From positions 3,782,001 through 3,846,000 of the forward strand of contig AP026549.1 in assembly GCA_026075535.2 (NCBI GenBank): 64,000 nt of DNA, read 5' to 3'. The notes under the pieces were generated by a model. It had not been told where the DNA came from and did not search any database. It saw nothing but the letters and a program-made list of their open reading frames with translations. Source of the stretch: Tricholoma matsutake. Lineage: Eukaryota > Basidiomycota > Agaricomycetes > Agaricales > Tricholomataceae. The translations under genes and the position numbers were made by a program. Below are positions 50,093-62,543 of this stretch, in pieces (the first letter of the stretch is position 1; each line of letters begins with the position of its first letter).

Positions 50093-51463
50093 ATTTATTG
50101 CCTTTTTTTGAACACTTGCTTCAACCTACCTCTCTAGTGTATGGCATGGCCTCTCCTGCTATCTGGATGGACTATAGCTCAAGGGAACTTGATAAGATAT
50201 ATTACTATGCACTATTTTGAGAAGCTGGAGCTCTGCTGGCCTTTGGTGAGTGAGTATAACCAATCTCAATATATTGACTCTCCATCCCTCTTGTACAGAC
50301 TCATGGACCATTCCAAGGTGTTAATTCTACTTATAGTACCTTGGTATGTTCATATATATTGCCACTACTGGGTACTATGACCTGGCATTGAGTAACAAGG
50401 AGATTAGGTGAGTAGGTGTAGATCCTATTCTGTAGCTCAAAGTATTGACTATATAGTTGACTTGTAGGCTATAAATATAGGGTAGGTGACTATGCTAACT
50501 GCTCAGAAGGATATTTGGACAATAGGAAAGGTGTGTGACCAATTATGAGCAAAGTTCTGTTCTGTTGATGGGAAACCCATGCCCCTGTGAGCCAGGACCT
50601 CAGTCCCATCCCATTAGACATACATTCCTTTTATTTACTTCACCTATAGACCTGGAAAACAAAGAAAGTGAATGCTTTTGTGCCATGGATCTCATGCAAC
50701 AAGTATTCCTCCTCCCCACTCCTAGTTCGCTTTTTTGACTATCTTATCCTTTGATGGTAGGCTCTTGTAAGGTCTCTATGATGCATTTATGATGATCATT
50801 CATGCAGTGGGATGAACAGGAGAGCTGGTGAGTCACCATCTCTGATATCACACTAACACATAATTTGACATCCACCCACTGGCCCCCTAGTCTCTATACT
50901 TGGTATACCACTCTATATGGTACTCTTACACCCTTTTGGCTGTACACCTTTGGTTAGTCACTGCCTTATGGGCTAGAGTACTTATCCCTATCATGTACAT
51001 AGACCTTGACATGATTTTATTGGCCTGGATATCAAGGGAGAGCCTCATGCATAAGTACAACAATCTCTCATTCTCACTTCAAGAAGGTAGTGCTCTAGCA
51101 GGCTTATCAGGGCAGGTAAAGTGGAAAGGATGGCAGGTAGTCATTCTATGTACACATGTAGTTAATGTAAGCAAAAGAAACCAAGGGAAACAGGGTAGAA
51201 TGAAGGAAATAGTGAGCTCACTATCATAGGACAGTGAGCACAATGTTAGCTGGCATGGGCAGACATAAGCTGACAGTGATGGGAGAGATTGATGGCCTTG
51301 ATGGTGACAGTAGCTGATGACATTGATGGCAGGTACTAAAGTACTGATGTCCAGCACATGCCGTAGATGTCTTGGAGGAGTCTACACTATATTTATTCAA
51401 GGTTTATTGGAGGAGGGCCATACACATTTAATTCCCTCTTATTAGAGGAGGACCTCATATGTA
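50093..51463 (-). repeat. Large inverted repeat, right arm (about 1.37 kb)
   Basis: Inverse of 45217-46587 with no indel. The two arms are separated by 3.5 kb. A stretch at 49953-50092 between the direct repeat and this arm has no counterpart on the left, where the foldback MITE lies. Confidence 0.95.
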
Positions 51464-51467
51464 GCTC

Positions 51468-51506
51468 CACCTCTAATAAGAGGTGATTGGTGGGATTATC
51501 AGGTGT
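51468..51506 (-). repeat. Outer part of the large inverted repeat, right copy (39 bp)
   Basis: Perfect inverse of 43261-43299. Confidence 0.8.
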
Positions 51507-52439
51507 GATCAAGGCTCACATTAGCGGCTATGAGCCAGCTAGAGCCAAGCCACATGTATCGGCTATTGAAGCCGATAATAGCCGAGTCGCTGATTAGCTG
51601 TGGCTTACTTAAGTTGGCTCATGGCTAGCTGAGCTGTGGCAACACTAGTCCAGTATTACAAAGAAGAAAGAAAGAAGCTCAGCAAGAGATTCCCCCACAT
51701 TGAAGTATGCACCTATGATAACCATCAACAGCTTGACCAGCACCACTTTGATAGACTACCACATCTCTCATTATTAGGCTTAGTTTACAAATGTAGTGGG
51801 CATGTATTTTGATATACCATATCATTAGAAAGGACTAAATGGTCAATGTCAGATGCTGTGAGCGGCAATTGCGCAACATCAAAGCACTCGGCATTTGCCG
51901 CAATGCAGTGTTTGAGACATTTCAGGCCTGTGTGGTGTGAAAGCGGCAATCACCACAATGTGAAAGCACTCAGCATTTACCGCAACATTGGAAAGCGCAA
52001 GGGAAAAGTAAAAAGCAAGCATACACAAACAAATAATATTCACATAAGCATCAGCATTGGCAAACACTGCAACATTGGTGCAAACATATTCCCATGCACA
52101 CCCAAGTCGAGGGATAAACCTTATTCTCAATACTGAGAACTTGGAAAGAGTGCCTGAATTAATGCCAGGAAAAGTCAAACAACAATAAATTTTCTCTGGA
52201 GACCATGCACCACACACTGTGCAAAGTCTGGTGCACAATCCGAAATGGAAATGAGCACCTGCCCGTGATTGCACCTGGAACATGTGTCGAACCCACTGCC
52301 AACTCAGCAGTGGTTGCCAATGGAAAGACCACATCAGCAAAACAAACTCACAGGACACCCCCATCCCCTCTATTCATGCTTCCTTGCCTTCTTGTAGTAA
52401 GTCTTGGGGAACTCCTTAAGTTCACAAGCTGCAAGATAC
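51507..52439. other. hAT-like end and unassigned sequence
   Basis: 51520-51655 resembles the hAT end at 5180-5328 (AGCTGTGG, GAGCC words, ending CAACACTAG). 51859-51987 holds an imperfect 80 bp repeat with AGCGGCAAT and AAAGCACTC. No gene seen. Confidence 0.45.
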
Positions 52440-52730
52440 AACAAAATACTCATACAAAAATGTTTTTGGTCATATCTCAACCAATTCTTAACTGTTTTTG
52501 ATGATCCAGGGACCAAAAATGAAGTATATATGTGTGGAAGTAAGGTCCCACACATGTTGGGACAAAAACCAGTTTTTCATGGGTCCTACTATATTTTTCA
52601 AAACAAAAGACCAGCAACTGGACTGCAAAAGACCAGTCCATAAATAGACCTCTGGTCCAGTCCTTTCCAGTCCAATTCAGTCCAGTTTTGCTCTTTTTTT
52701 TGGTCCTATGGACTGGACCTGTGAACACTA
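52440..52730 (-). mobile_element. hAT MITE 3, first half (inverted)
   Basis: Ends GGACTGGACCTGTGAACACTA at 52730, a hAT terminus, followed by CCTACTGT. This 8 bp is the reverse complement of the 8 bp after the other half at 53591. The inner limit is approximate. It is one end of a single MITE that an inversion has split. Confidence 0.75.
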
Positions 52731-52908
52731 CCTACTGTCCTCTGCGCCTGACTATGAGCATAAAATTCCCATGCCAATTATGCCCAATTACATATGGGCC
52801 ATGTTGGTGGATGTCAAGCTACCTGCATCCTCATTGACCCTCGACGAGACCCACATTTCATCATTGAAGCTTGACAATACCCACATTCCTGACGACCCCA
52901 CCAAATAG
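52731..52908 (+). pseudogene. Last part of the Gypsy-3 extra ORF, displaced by inversion
   Basis: The frame LLSSAPDYEHKIPMPIMP.. ends DDPTK and a TAG. It continues, in the same phase, the minus-strand ORF that breaks off at 53600 with HHETTLL, once the MITE and one copy of CCTACTGT are set aside. It lies on the opposite strand, so the piece was inverted. Confidence 0.7.
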
Positions 52909-53026
52909 GGTCATCATGTGTTCTTCTAACCACGTCGTCGCACCCTGACAACACCCACATACTCGACAATCCATCAAGGTCATCCTATTACTCAAAAGTA
53001 CTATGCTTCTTTGATGGACAAAACCT

Positions 53027-53037
53027 AAGGGGGAGGG
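53027..53037 (+). other. Polypurine tract of Gypsy-3 (inverted piece)
   Basis: AAGGGGGAGGG directly before a TGTGGTGACC LTR start at 53038, the normal order at the 3' end of an LTR element. Confidence 0.7.
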
Positions 53038-53279
53038 TGTGGTGACCGGGTGCTAGGCCCCATGTTTATATATATTATAGTATAATGCTACTGACCTGAC
53101 TGGTCCCTATATAGGGACCAGTCTTCTATTTACATAATCAACTTTTTATCACTACCACTACACAGAAATATATACATTATTTGTGTGATATTATTGATTT
53201 AACCACCCAAATGAGTTGTGACTACAAACTACAAATTCCAAACTACAAACCACAACTTGAATGCATGTCCTTTCGGTTT
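53038..53279 (+). repeat. 3' LTR of Gypsy-3, start visible
   Basis: Begins TGTGGTGACCGGG after the purine tract and contains a perfect 26 bp palindrome at 53098-53123 centred on TATATA. The far limit is not defined, since the MITE half starts near 53280. No second copy of this LTR lies in the window. Confidence 0.6.
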
Positions 53280-53591
53280 TGGCCATATCTCAGTCAAATC
53301 TTGGCAGAATTCCTTAAAAGTTGGACCAGTCTATGGGGAATTACAATGTCTATCTGTAAATACAATATATATAGGGTATTGGTCATAATTGTTGAGATAC
53401 ATATGGATTATTCCTATAAAAAAATTTACGACCAAAGACCAGTCTGAACCAGTCTTTTTTCGGTCCATGGACCAATTCCTAAATGGTCCGGTTGTTGTCC
53501 CCCAATGTCTGGGTCGGTCCTAGACTGGTTGTGGCTGCCGGTTGCCCCATTTGGAAGTCAAAACCAGACTGGACTGGACCTTTAAACACTA
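53280..53591 (+). mobile_element. hAT MITE 3, second half
   Basis: Ends GGACTGGACCTTTAAACACTA at 53591, followed by ACAGTAGG (53592-53599). Related in sequence to MITEs 1 and 2. The left limit is approximate. Confidence 0.75.
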
Positions 53592-53599
53592 ACAGTAGG

Positions 53600-55674
53600 G
53601 TGGTCTCATGGTGGGGAACCATTGAGGACAATTGGGTTAGGGGGGTCTTGGGGGAATTCCCCAGAGTGGAGGTATCAGTCATCTGCCCTTCATCAAAGGG
53701 GATGGACGGGAAGCATGTTTTCTCGACGGGGAGTGTTTCACCATCAGAGGAGGAGACAGAGTTGGTGGTGTCACCATTGTCATCTGGGTCTCTAACTTTT
53801 TGTGCCTTGGTAGATGGGACAATGGTAACAGAGCTAATGGGCAGCTTGTGCTGGTCAGGTGGTATTCCAGCAGCGACATGCTGTGCCCTCTTCAAGGACT
53901 TCTTCTGGCCTTGAGTCACCTTCTGGACAAAGAAGGCTTTGCCGAACCAATCATGGTTAGAGTCATCCATGCAAGAGGTGCTTGCATGCATGGAAGTGGA
54001 GAGTCCACTGGAGAATCCAGAGGAGGGAGCGGTAGACTCTCTTTTTCTTTTTCGTTGTGGCTCTCAAAGAGCCACATTACTGGGCCCAGCGACCCACCAC
54101 TGGGGTTCAGTCATCAGAGGAGCATCCTCTGAACAAGCATTTGGGAGTTGCCGCAGATGTCGCACAATGTCTGCAGCGGTGGTAGACTCTTCCAACTGGG
54201 AGGAGTTTGCAGTGGCCATCACTGTGAGCCAGCTGATGGCATAGTGGGAACCTTCTTGAACTTCCATGTCTGAGACTCCCATAGAGGCGAGATGTCTTAT
54301 GACATCCTCTAAGGAGGCTTGATGGTTACTTATCAGCATAGTCTGCTGATGATGCACAGGGGACAGAGGGGGGCGGTCCTGCTCTCGAATCTGTTGGTAC
54401 AAGCCCAGCATAGTGAATACCTCCGTAATACAAAGGTACAGATGAGTTCTGACCTCAGGGGAGAGCCCTGAAGGAATCTGTTGATGGAGCAGGAGTTGTC
54501 CCCTGACATGAGGGAGAGAGACCCTCTGTTCATCCAAAAGGGTACCAGGGTGGTGTCTCCACTGGTACAGGTATTGGTGTATGAACTGCACCCATGTTTC
54601 GGCTGAGTCCAGGAGCAAGGGTTGCTCCAGGTGATTAGGATCATTGAGTTGGCGCAATCCTCACGCTGACTGCATCTCAACTGGGAGCCAACTGGGTAGC
54701 CTCAAGTGGGCAAGGGCATAACTCATCAGGGGCATTTGAGCCCCTGCGGGAGTGTCATTGACAAAGTGCATGTACTTGCACATTCGTTCCAGCATGGGAT
54801 AGTTCCTGGTGGTATGGGCCAACTGGGTCCAAGCATTAAATTCCTCAGTGTTCTGAGGAATGGAGGTCGGGACTTGGCCACACAGCTTGGGAGCCGGTTG
54901 CCAGTTTGCTGTCCTGGGGATATTAGGCACTGAGGAAGCATACCTTGGTGGAGGAGGATTGGGAAGAGGTGGATAAACTTCTTTCATATTGATGTCCTCA
55001 TTGGGAATGACAGGGCGTGGAGCAGGAGGTGGAGCAGGCCGGGAAATGGCGCTTGCATAAGAGTTACCCTGAGACCTCTCAGGGTAAGGGGATGGTTCAT
55101 GAGCATGAGCTCATTTGGAGGATCAGCCCTCAAGCTCCTCTTTCAGGTGCTCATTTTCATTCTCCAGGTTCTGGATAGTCTCCTGGAGGGCATCGATGTC
55201 TTTCTCGTATTCATTGTACTCATGTTTGGCTCTGGCTAAGAAGCCAGAGTTGATGTTGGCATCTCGACAATCCTTCACATCGAGATATTGATTATCATGG
55301 TCATACATGTGGGTGTACATACACATGTAACATGTAGCTCTTGCAAAGATCACAAGTGCCTTGGTGAAGGACGATGCCTTCACCATCAACCTCCATCCTT
55401 TGTCGGTTGAGGAACTGGTGCCAACATCAGCTCATTGGTTTTGGTCTTCTCTAGCAGAACATCTGCTAGAGCGGATAGCTTCTTCCATCTTGCCAGGGCT
55501 TGGCAAGTGGTTAATCTGAATTTGGCTGCTCAAGCCTGTTGGCTCAAGCTCTCTCTGCTTCTTCCTCCCCCTTTGAGACCAGCCACTAGGGTCGGTCTCA
55601 TGCACATGGTGAGTTTGTATATTTCTTTTGGCATCCCCCATGTGGTCATCATCATCTGGTGCAAAGCTTGACAT
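53600..55674 (-). pseudogene. Gypsy-3 extra ORF downstream of integrase, function unknown
   Basis: One frame from the ATG at 55674 to the MITE, about 690 codons, interrupted only by five TGA codons (at 55432, 55123, 55111, 54661 and 54064). It opens MSSFAPDDDDHMGD, then has a basic stretch, a membrane-like Cys-rich segment near 55330, and a coiled coil (DIDALQETIQNLENENEHL). A Pro-rich linker follows, then a domain with NTEEFNAWTQLAHTTRNYPMLERM and TWVQFIHQYLYQWR, and a charged Ser-rich tail. I know similar ORFs only as companions of basidiomycete LTR elements. With the displaced end at 52731-52908 the protein would be about 750 aa. Confidence 0.65.
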
Positions 55675-55799
55675 GGTGAAAACCAATCAATGAAGAAAAA
55701 AAAAATTGGAACTCCATGCATTGTACTATACAGCAGCGGAGTTTGAATACATGTTCGCACATCACTGTGTCAGATGTGACTTGGAGTTTTCCAAGTTCA

Positions 55800-57044
55800 T
55801 CAGCTTTGTTGACGTGCAGTGCCAGCTGTGCATTGTGGCAGATCCTGCCAGTCCTTGGTGCCCATCAGCACCAAGTAAGCGTCTAGAGCTGCAAGATCCT
55901 TGCAGTTCACTAATGGTTCCCAAGTGGTGTCACCTAGACTCCACTTGACTTCAAATTGGATAATATGGCCACACCATTTGTGGGCCATAATCTCTTCAAT
56001 GTACTGTTCAGTGTCATCAGGTGCCCCAAAGTCATATGCATCTGGGGAATGCCTGTTAGGAAACAGGGTGTCGTCATTGGGATGGTGGGGCCTCAATAGG
56101 CTAACATGGAAACACTGGTGTAAATGCCAGTGTTTCAGCTCTTTAGGAAGGTCCAACACATAGTTGGACATGTCAGGGAAGGCTTGTAGGACATTGTAAG
56201 GTCCTACAAATTTAGGCAATAGTTTACTTGCGTGTCCTTTGGGCAATGCAATGTTTTTTGTGGACAAGTAGACAAAGTCTCCTTGTTTTATATCAGGCTC
56301 TTCACACCAATGTTTATTCGCATAATGTCGCTGAAAGACTCATTCAGCGATGATACTATCATGAGCTACTGCCATGTTTTGCAGTGCATACATTGCGAAA
56401 GTACACACACCTGGTGGGGTGTGTCCTGTGGAAGGAAGCTCTTGCATCATATGAGGCAAGAAACCATAGTTGATCTCAAATGGGGCCATCCCCGTTGCTC
56501 TGTTGATTGTAGAGTTTATTGTGAACTCTACCAAGGCTAGGCACTTGACCCAATCTCTTTGATTGGACACAACAAACGCTCGGAGTATCTGAGTGATCAA
56601 ACAATTTGCACGTTCTGTAATTCCATCTGTTTGAGGATGGAATGAAGTGGACATGAGTATCTCAACGTCCAAGATACAGTGCACTTCACGCCACCATTTG
56701 GACATAAATTTCGAGTCTCGATCACAAACAATCAAGCCAGGAAGTCCATGTAATCTTACAATCTCCTTCACAAACGTGGGAGATAGTTCAGAAGCTTTTG
56801 TCGTCATGTTCACCAGTATTAAGTGAACCATGGATGACAGGCGGCAAATAATTACCCCGAGGTAATCAAACCCTTTGGACTCTGGAAAGGGTCCGATAAA
56901 GTCCATACCAATGGACTCCCATGGTCTCAAGGGAGTTGGGAGCAAGTGCAACTTGCCTTGTGGGGAATGGTATTCTCCTTTCAAGTGTATGCAATGCTCG
57001 CAAGAATCACAGTACTTCTCAACTTCAGAGGCCACCAATACCAA
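55800..57044 (-). pseudogene. Gypsy-3 integrase with chromodomain
   Basis: The frame has CDSCEHCIHLKG (end of the zinc finger), the core motifs GMDFIGPFPES, VCDRDSKF and TERANCL (D, D, E), then SFHPQTDG and APFEINYG. After one TGA at 56338-56340 (where Arg is usual) it continues in the same frame with KFVGPYNVLQ, SNYVLDLP and a chromodomain-like end (HIIQFEVKW, TTWEPL). The order and spacing are those of a Ty3/gypsy integrase. The stretch 57045-57583, between RNase H and integrase, is eroded. Confidence 0.9.
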
Positions 57045-57583
57045 CGTCAGATGTATTCTGAAGTTTTGACAGGGCCAAAATGTCCCACAATAGTGTGGGC
57101 TTGTTCAATTACATGACCATGTACAGATGTACCTTTGGAAGTGGAGGTGGGGATGCACAAGACGTCATCACCACCCCAGTTTTTCCTCCAGATGAAGTTG
57201 TTCTGGATGCTGAAATCCAGGTGGTCATTTGGTTTTTCAAGAACCTTCTTGAAAACTCAGTCATTGATGTATGCTTTCCAGATGTCATCATTCAGAGGAT
57301 CCAACTCTGACATATGGACATGAAGATCAGGCCTTGTAACCTGAGATGCATAAATCAAAGGGTCATCCTTCAATTGTGGCTTGGTAGAAGAAGACGGATT
57401 AGTTTCTTCAGAATTCACAGTCATTCTGGCTATGGCTACATCCCACTCTTTGATAATTTCTTGAAGAGCTTTCAGTTGTTCACCAACTCACTTCTGCTGA
57501 GCAGTGGCAGAGTGAGTTTCAATTACTCAATTCTTTAACTTGAGGTGTCGATCCCATGGGAGGTCCTCATGGTTAGGATTGAG

Positions 57584-59317
57584 TCACACATCTGTGAAGA
57601 TGTAGTGTTGGACAAATGGGGTGTCGTCCCAAGAGTCAAATTGATAGTAGTGGGACAGAGTGTCTGCTACTTTGTTCAGTTTACCTTTGACATATCTAAT
57701 GTCAAAATTGAAACACGATAGATACTCCATCCATCGTGTCTGCCTAGCAGAAAGTCTGCACTGGGTCTGGAAGAATTCCAGCACTTTGTGATCAGTGATG
57801 ACATGAATGTGTCTACCAATCAGTTTGTCTTCCCACTTGAGGAGGGCCTCAAGTATGGCTATGGTTTCATGCTCAAAGGTATGGTAGTTCCTTTGAGTGT
57901 CTGAGAATTTCTTGGACAAGAACCCTGCAGGGCAGCAAGTCTGCCACTCAGGTCCTTGACCATACATTGCCCCAGTCCCAAAGACTGAGGCATCACAAAT
58001 CACCCAGAGTGGCTCAGGTGATTCAGGATCAATTGGCTTTAGCACTGGCATTGCGCAACAGATGTGTTTAATCATCTGGAAACAATTATTGTGTAATGGC
58101 TGCCATAAGAACAAGGCACTGTTCTTAGTCATCGCAGAGAGTGGACTAGTGTAAGCACTGATATCTGGCAAGAAATGAACCAGATACTGCACAAGTCCTA
58201 GAAACCTCTGGACTTCATGATAGTTATGAGGTGTCTTCCATTCTCGTATATGGGCCATCTTGTCACTGTCTGTGTGCAGCCTGTGCTCATCAATAATATG
58301 ACCTAGGCACTCTACCTTTTCAGCATAGAGTTCACACTTCTCTGCATGAAGGTGCAGAGAATGCTTGCATAGCTTGTTGAATACAAGCTCCAGATGTTTC
58401 TGGTGTTCCTCAATTGTGTTGCTGAACATGAAAATATCGTCCAAGTATGCATGAACAAATATTCCAATGTAATCTTGGAAAATTAAATTCATCAACCTTT
58501 GAAAGGTTGATGGTGCATTGCAATCACCTTGTTGCATAACCAGACTTTCATAGATGCCCTGAACCATTGAAAAGGCAGTTTTCCAGACATCTTCTGGTTC
58601 AACTTGGACTTGCTCATAAGCATCCAAAGGTTTATCTTTGAGTGATACTTAGCTCAAGCCACATCAAGACAAATCATGTCTTGATCAGGAAATGGTGCAA
58701 CATCTTTCACCATATTTGCATTACATTTCACTGCATTAAGTGCAAATTGTTCCTGATTTCTTTGGAACCACCAGCATCGGAGCGGTTTGCTCCACTTGAG
58801 CAGGGCATCACCACCCTGCTTTGCAGTACTTACTGATTTTCTTGGCAAGGGGTTTCCTCATTGATTCCGGGCATTTTGGAAGATAGTAGTTATACTTCTT
58901 CTTCTCATCCAATAACAGGATGTGATGGTTTATCTCTCTAAGGAGAGGTAATTTGTCAGGTACCCCATTCAGGATGTCCTGGCAGGATTGTGTCCACTCT
59001 TCTTGAAGACATGGAAAATCTTTCTTAGAAAGGGGACCTTTTGAATTGGCTTTCCCCGCCAACTCTTTGCACATAGCAAAGAGAACGTCATTCAGATTGT
59101 CGATTTGATCCAGCGGTAGAACTGCAGGAATGGAGGGGTCAAACCCAAGAGGTTCAAATTTAGGGCCCTTGGGAAATTGATCCTGAGTGAATTCCTGGAC
59201 GAACTCTTCCAAGTCGTCCTCGTTGTCACTGCCAGGCTCCTCATCTGGCCTTAATTCTGAAGGACAATGTTCCTCAACACCATCCACATCTTCAATTTGT
59301 GTCTTCCTCCATTTCAC
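57584..59317 (-). pseudogene. Gypsy-3 reverse transcriptase and RNase H
   Basis: From 59317 an acidic linker leads to YYLPKCPESMRKPLAKKI, the region just before RT. Frameshifts near 58800 and 58640 bracket VKDVAPFPDQDMI and a TGA inside DVA-AKYHSKI, where relatives have Arg. Then come LDAYEQVQVEPEDVWKTAF, the catalytic YLDD (FVHAYLDDIFMF), QRFLGLVQYLVHFLPD and RNase H (VICDASVFGTGAMYG, FEHETIAILEAL, VITDHKVLEFF). All domains are recognisable but not translatable as one protein. Confidence 0.9.
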
Positions 59318-59466
59318 AGAGGGAGGCTGGGCTTGTGTAGAACTCGGGTTGTCCAGGTATTTTACCTGTTTAGCAGCTGCATGGCTGCTACGGAGTCACT
59401 CATCCTTTGGAGGTTGAGGATGCATAGCATGCCACCTGGGTTGCATGAAGGTGTTAGGGTCCCCGA

Positions 59467-60666
59467 TTACTGTATTGAGGCACTTTCCTTTAACGGGTAC
59501 ATCGTTGTGTTGGAGATGTCCTCCAAAAGAATTTCTCTGATCGCATTAAAGCGTTCAGTTCTTAAATCATCACTGGGGTTATTCCCAGTATCAGATTCGA
59601 GATTATACAGTTCTCCTTCAGAGCTGTACTGTGATCCGTAAGGGTTCTCCTCAGATAAGGCAGAACCATATTCAGAGGGAGAATTGCTCTCTGAGTCGCT
59701 GTGTGCAGTGGCAAATCTTTCCTTCATCACTGATCAAGAGTCCATGCCCTTTGTAGGGCTTGGACTGTGCCAGTCACCTTCTTTGCTACTAACATGAGTA
59801 GCATGTCGAACAGTCAAGGAGACTGATCCTTCTCTAGCGGCATACATTTCTGCCATCAGTCTTGGTTGCCCGTACTTTGGGGGCAGTTAGGATCCATGGA
59901 GTAGTGAGGCCTCCACAGCTGTAGCAAGTGGGTGCCTTGCCTTCACTGGACTTCTTGCCTGGTTTGTTCCCATTATGTCTGGAAGGTTTGTTTCCAGATG
60001 AATGATGTCGTGAATCACAATGATTATTGTAACAGTGATCTCGATTGCCGTACTTTCGATGCTCTCTGTCTGGATACTTTGAACCAGATGGCCTAGAGTT
60101 AGTACAATACTTCTTATCATGTTTATAGGAATGATCTTTTGATTGTTAAGTAGATCTTTCAGGTGACAGATCTTTAGTTTTGGAGGTTTTAGTCGAAGAG
60201 GAAGTCTTCGACTTGGTGGAATCCATGATACATTTCTTCTCGTTGAATCACTTCCTCATCTTACCGATTTCCTCTGCCTGACAGGCATAGTGTAAAATAT
60301 CTCCAACTGAGTTAGCCTCAGCAGAGCATCCTTTGTCTAATACAAAGGATATGATATTGTTGGGCAATCCAGTCACCAACTGGGTCTTGAATGTGAAAGG
60401 GTCAGGTGCTTGGATCATTCTGGTAGTGCAACACTCCAGTTTGTGGTAGTACCCCATAATGCCTTCTTCAGCATTATAATCGACGTGCCAAAACTTGTCA
60501 GTCGCATCATGGGTTGCATTCTCATGCATGAACTGGTCATATAGGCTGGTTATGACCTCTTTGAAAGTCCATGCAGAGCATTGATGGTACGCACTGTCAA
60601 CACTGTCCTCAAACCAAGTCAGGGCAGTGTTCTCAAGGAACATCCCCATATACTCAATTTGGTCTG
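59467..60666 (-). pseudogene. Gypsy-3 gag region, cut by the Gypsy-2 insertion
   Basis: The 60649-60248 frame has ENTALTWFEDSVDSAYH, TFKEVITSLYDQFMHE and FKTQLVTGLP, a gypsy gag capsid. About 59890-59990 encodes a CYSCGG zinc knuckle followed, after a frameshift, by HYSMDPNCP. 59730-59467 is Ser/Gly-rich. The gag frame continues unbroken to 60666, where the Gypsy-2 LTR begins, so the gag start lies beyond the window. Confidence 0.8.
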
Positions 60667-61242
60667 TGTAAGGGGAACACCTTATGAGCCCCTACAATGG
60701 TTGGTACACATTTGTGAACATTTCCACACACCTGCAAATGTTCGTGCAACAAAGCACCTTTTGTGCAACGAGGCACCTTTTGCGCCAACCATCTACAAAC
60801 ATTCTGATAAGTTGATCCATCACCCCCTATTGTACTCACCATTCTTGCAGTCAATACCCCTGTGCAAACCAGTTGCACAATTGTTGTGCTTGCGGAAATG
60901 ATCGAGGATGTCTTTGCATGCCCATTACCAATCATGGCCTGATGTGGACACCACTTACCAAGGATGGCCTGATGCGGACACTATCATTGATTGATGGCCA
61001 TCTCCCCAAATGGGAACATGACCCTGGATCTGAATTAGTGCTAGGATGGAAGGGGCTCCAAGTATTTTAGAATGTCGCATGCCTTCCATATATATACTTG
61101 GGCCTTGCACCAGACTCCTTAGAGTTTTCTCTTATTGCAAGGTATGGGTCTTCTCCTTGTTCAATAGTTATTGAATCTAAACTTTGGTTTTCCCTTGCAA
61201 GTATCGAGTTTTTAGGACTCTGATCATAAGGTTGCCCTTACA
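60667..61242 (+). repeat. 5' LTR of Gypsy-2 (576 bp)
   Basis: TGTAAGGGG.. to ..CCCTTACA. It shares ends and promoter words with the Gypsy-1 LTR but is 150 bp longer. A TATATATAC at 61088-61096 lies about 30 bp before TTAGAGTTTTCTCT. The insertion point is in the Gypsy-3 gag; the left target copy would be GTCTG (60662-60666). Confidence 0.9.
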
Positions 61243-61244
61243 GA

Positions 61245-61254
61245 AGAAAACTCT
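61245..61254 (+). promoter_or_regulatory. Self-priming site of Gypsy-2
   Basis: AGAAAACTCT, 2 nt after the LTR, is the exact inverse of AGAGTTTTCT at 61121-61130 in the LTR. Position and sequence are the same as in Gypsy-1. Confidence 0.75.
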
Positions 61255-61409
61255 CTCTTTAGTGGACTGAAGGTAGTAGGTTACCACAGCCAGTGACTCA
61301 GTTTACAAAACTTTTGCACATTTTTGCACCTGCTTTGCAACTTCGGAGAGCTTTGCTATCATCCCTCCACTCGACTCTTCCACCCCTTTACACAACTACC
61401 AACCTTCTC

Positions 61410-62543
61410 ATGGAGACGGACAATGAGGACTGCCTCCAGCGCATCGAAGCGAGCATTGCAGGCCTTGTACAGACTATGGCAGTATTTGCGCAATGAGAGG
61501 CGGACCGCGAAGAGCCACAGGTGCTTCCGAGCATCTCCAACCCCACAGACCTAGGGTCTCCTGGCCCAGTAGTTCACGAAATCCATCACAAAACATCATC
61601 GCGAGATTACCGCCCCAAGCCTGCAAACCCCACAGACTTTTTGGGTGATCGTTCACAAGGATGAGCATTCCTGAATTTGTGCCCACTCTATTTTGCCCTT
61701 GCTCCTCATCAATTTGCAGATGAGCATGCACAGGTTATGTGGGCCCTCTCATTCATGAAGGGCAGATGAGCTGCATGGTTTGTGGATCATCTCATGCACA
61801 ACTACCAACTAAGCAGAAGACTCCCCTACACCTCGTACTCTGATTTTGTGGATGAATTTGCAAACGAGTTCTGTCTGAAGAATGAGATCCAATCTTCACC
61901 GACTGAGCTCAAGACTGTGAAGTACTTCCAAGGTACACGAACCATTGATGAGTCCGTTGACAACTTTTGCAAACTGGTAGAGTGAGTGCAGTACTTCGAG
62001 GGCTTGCATATCGTCCTCAAATTCCGACAAGGTCTAAATGTGAAGATCCAAGACCATGTCACCTGTCTCACCACTGGACAACCTTCGGATAACACCCCCA
62101 AACAGTGGTACAATGCCACTATCATCTGCGATGAAAATTGCATTGCGAATGAGGCTTTTTGCATGTCTTCGCAAATGGCCTTGCAATCCGAAACCAGCTC
62201 ACAGCTGGGGAACATGTTCTGCAAGCTCATTCACACCATGGTGCGGCCCCTCCCCCTGATTTTGCACACAACTGCCCCATCGCGATACACACTTTTGGCG
62301 CAAAGTGTCTCCGCACCCACTAAACCAAAGGATGGATCTGCGCTCATCTGCTTTTGTTGCAGAGAACCCAGTCATGCATGACCTGAATGCCCAAGATGGT
62401 TTGACATTTGGTACATGGATGGCGAAGAGCAACAGGATTTTGCACAGGAGGAATTCGCAGCACTGGATGTGAATGACACAAATGAGAGGAACGAGGAGCC
62501 CATTGTAGAAGTAAAGGAGGATTTTCGCAGCGACAATGAGTGA
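61410..62543 (+). pseudogene. gag: Gypsy-2 gag with several TGA codons
   Basis: The frame from METDNEDCLQRIEAS (coiled coil) to a degenerate zinc knuckle (CFCCREPSHA-PEC) aligns with Gypsy-1 gag along its length. In-frame TGA at 61494, 61662, 61767, 61983 and 62379 break it; those at 61662 (QG-AFLN) and 61767 (KGR-AAW) match Arg in Gypsy-1. It ends SDNE and TGA at 62541-62543, overlapping pol in the same way as Gypsy-1. Confidence 0.9.
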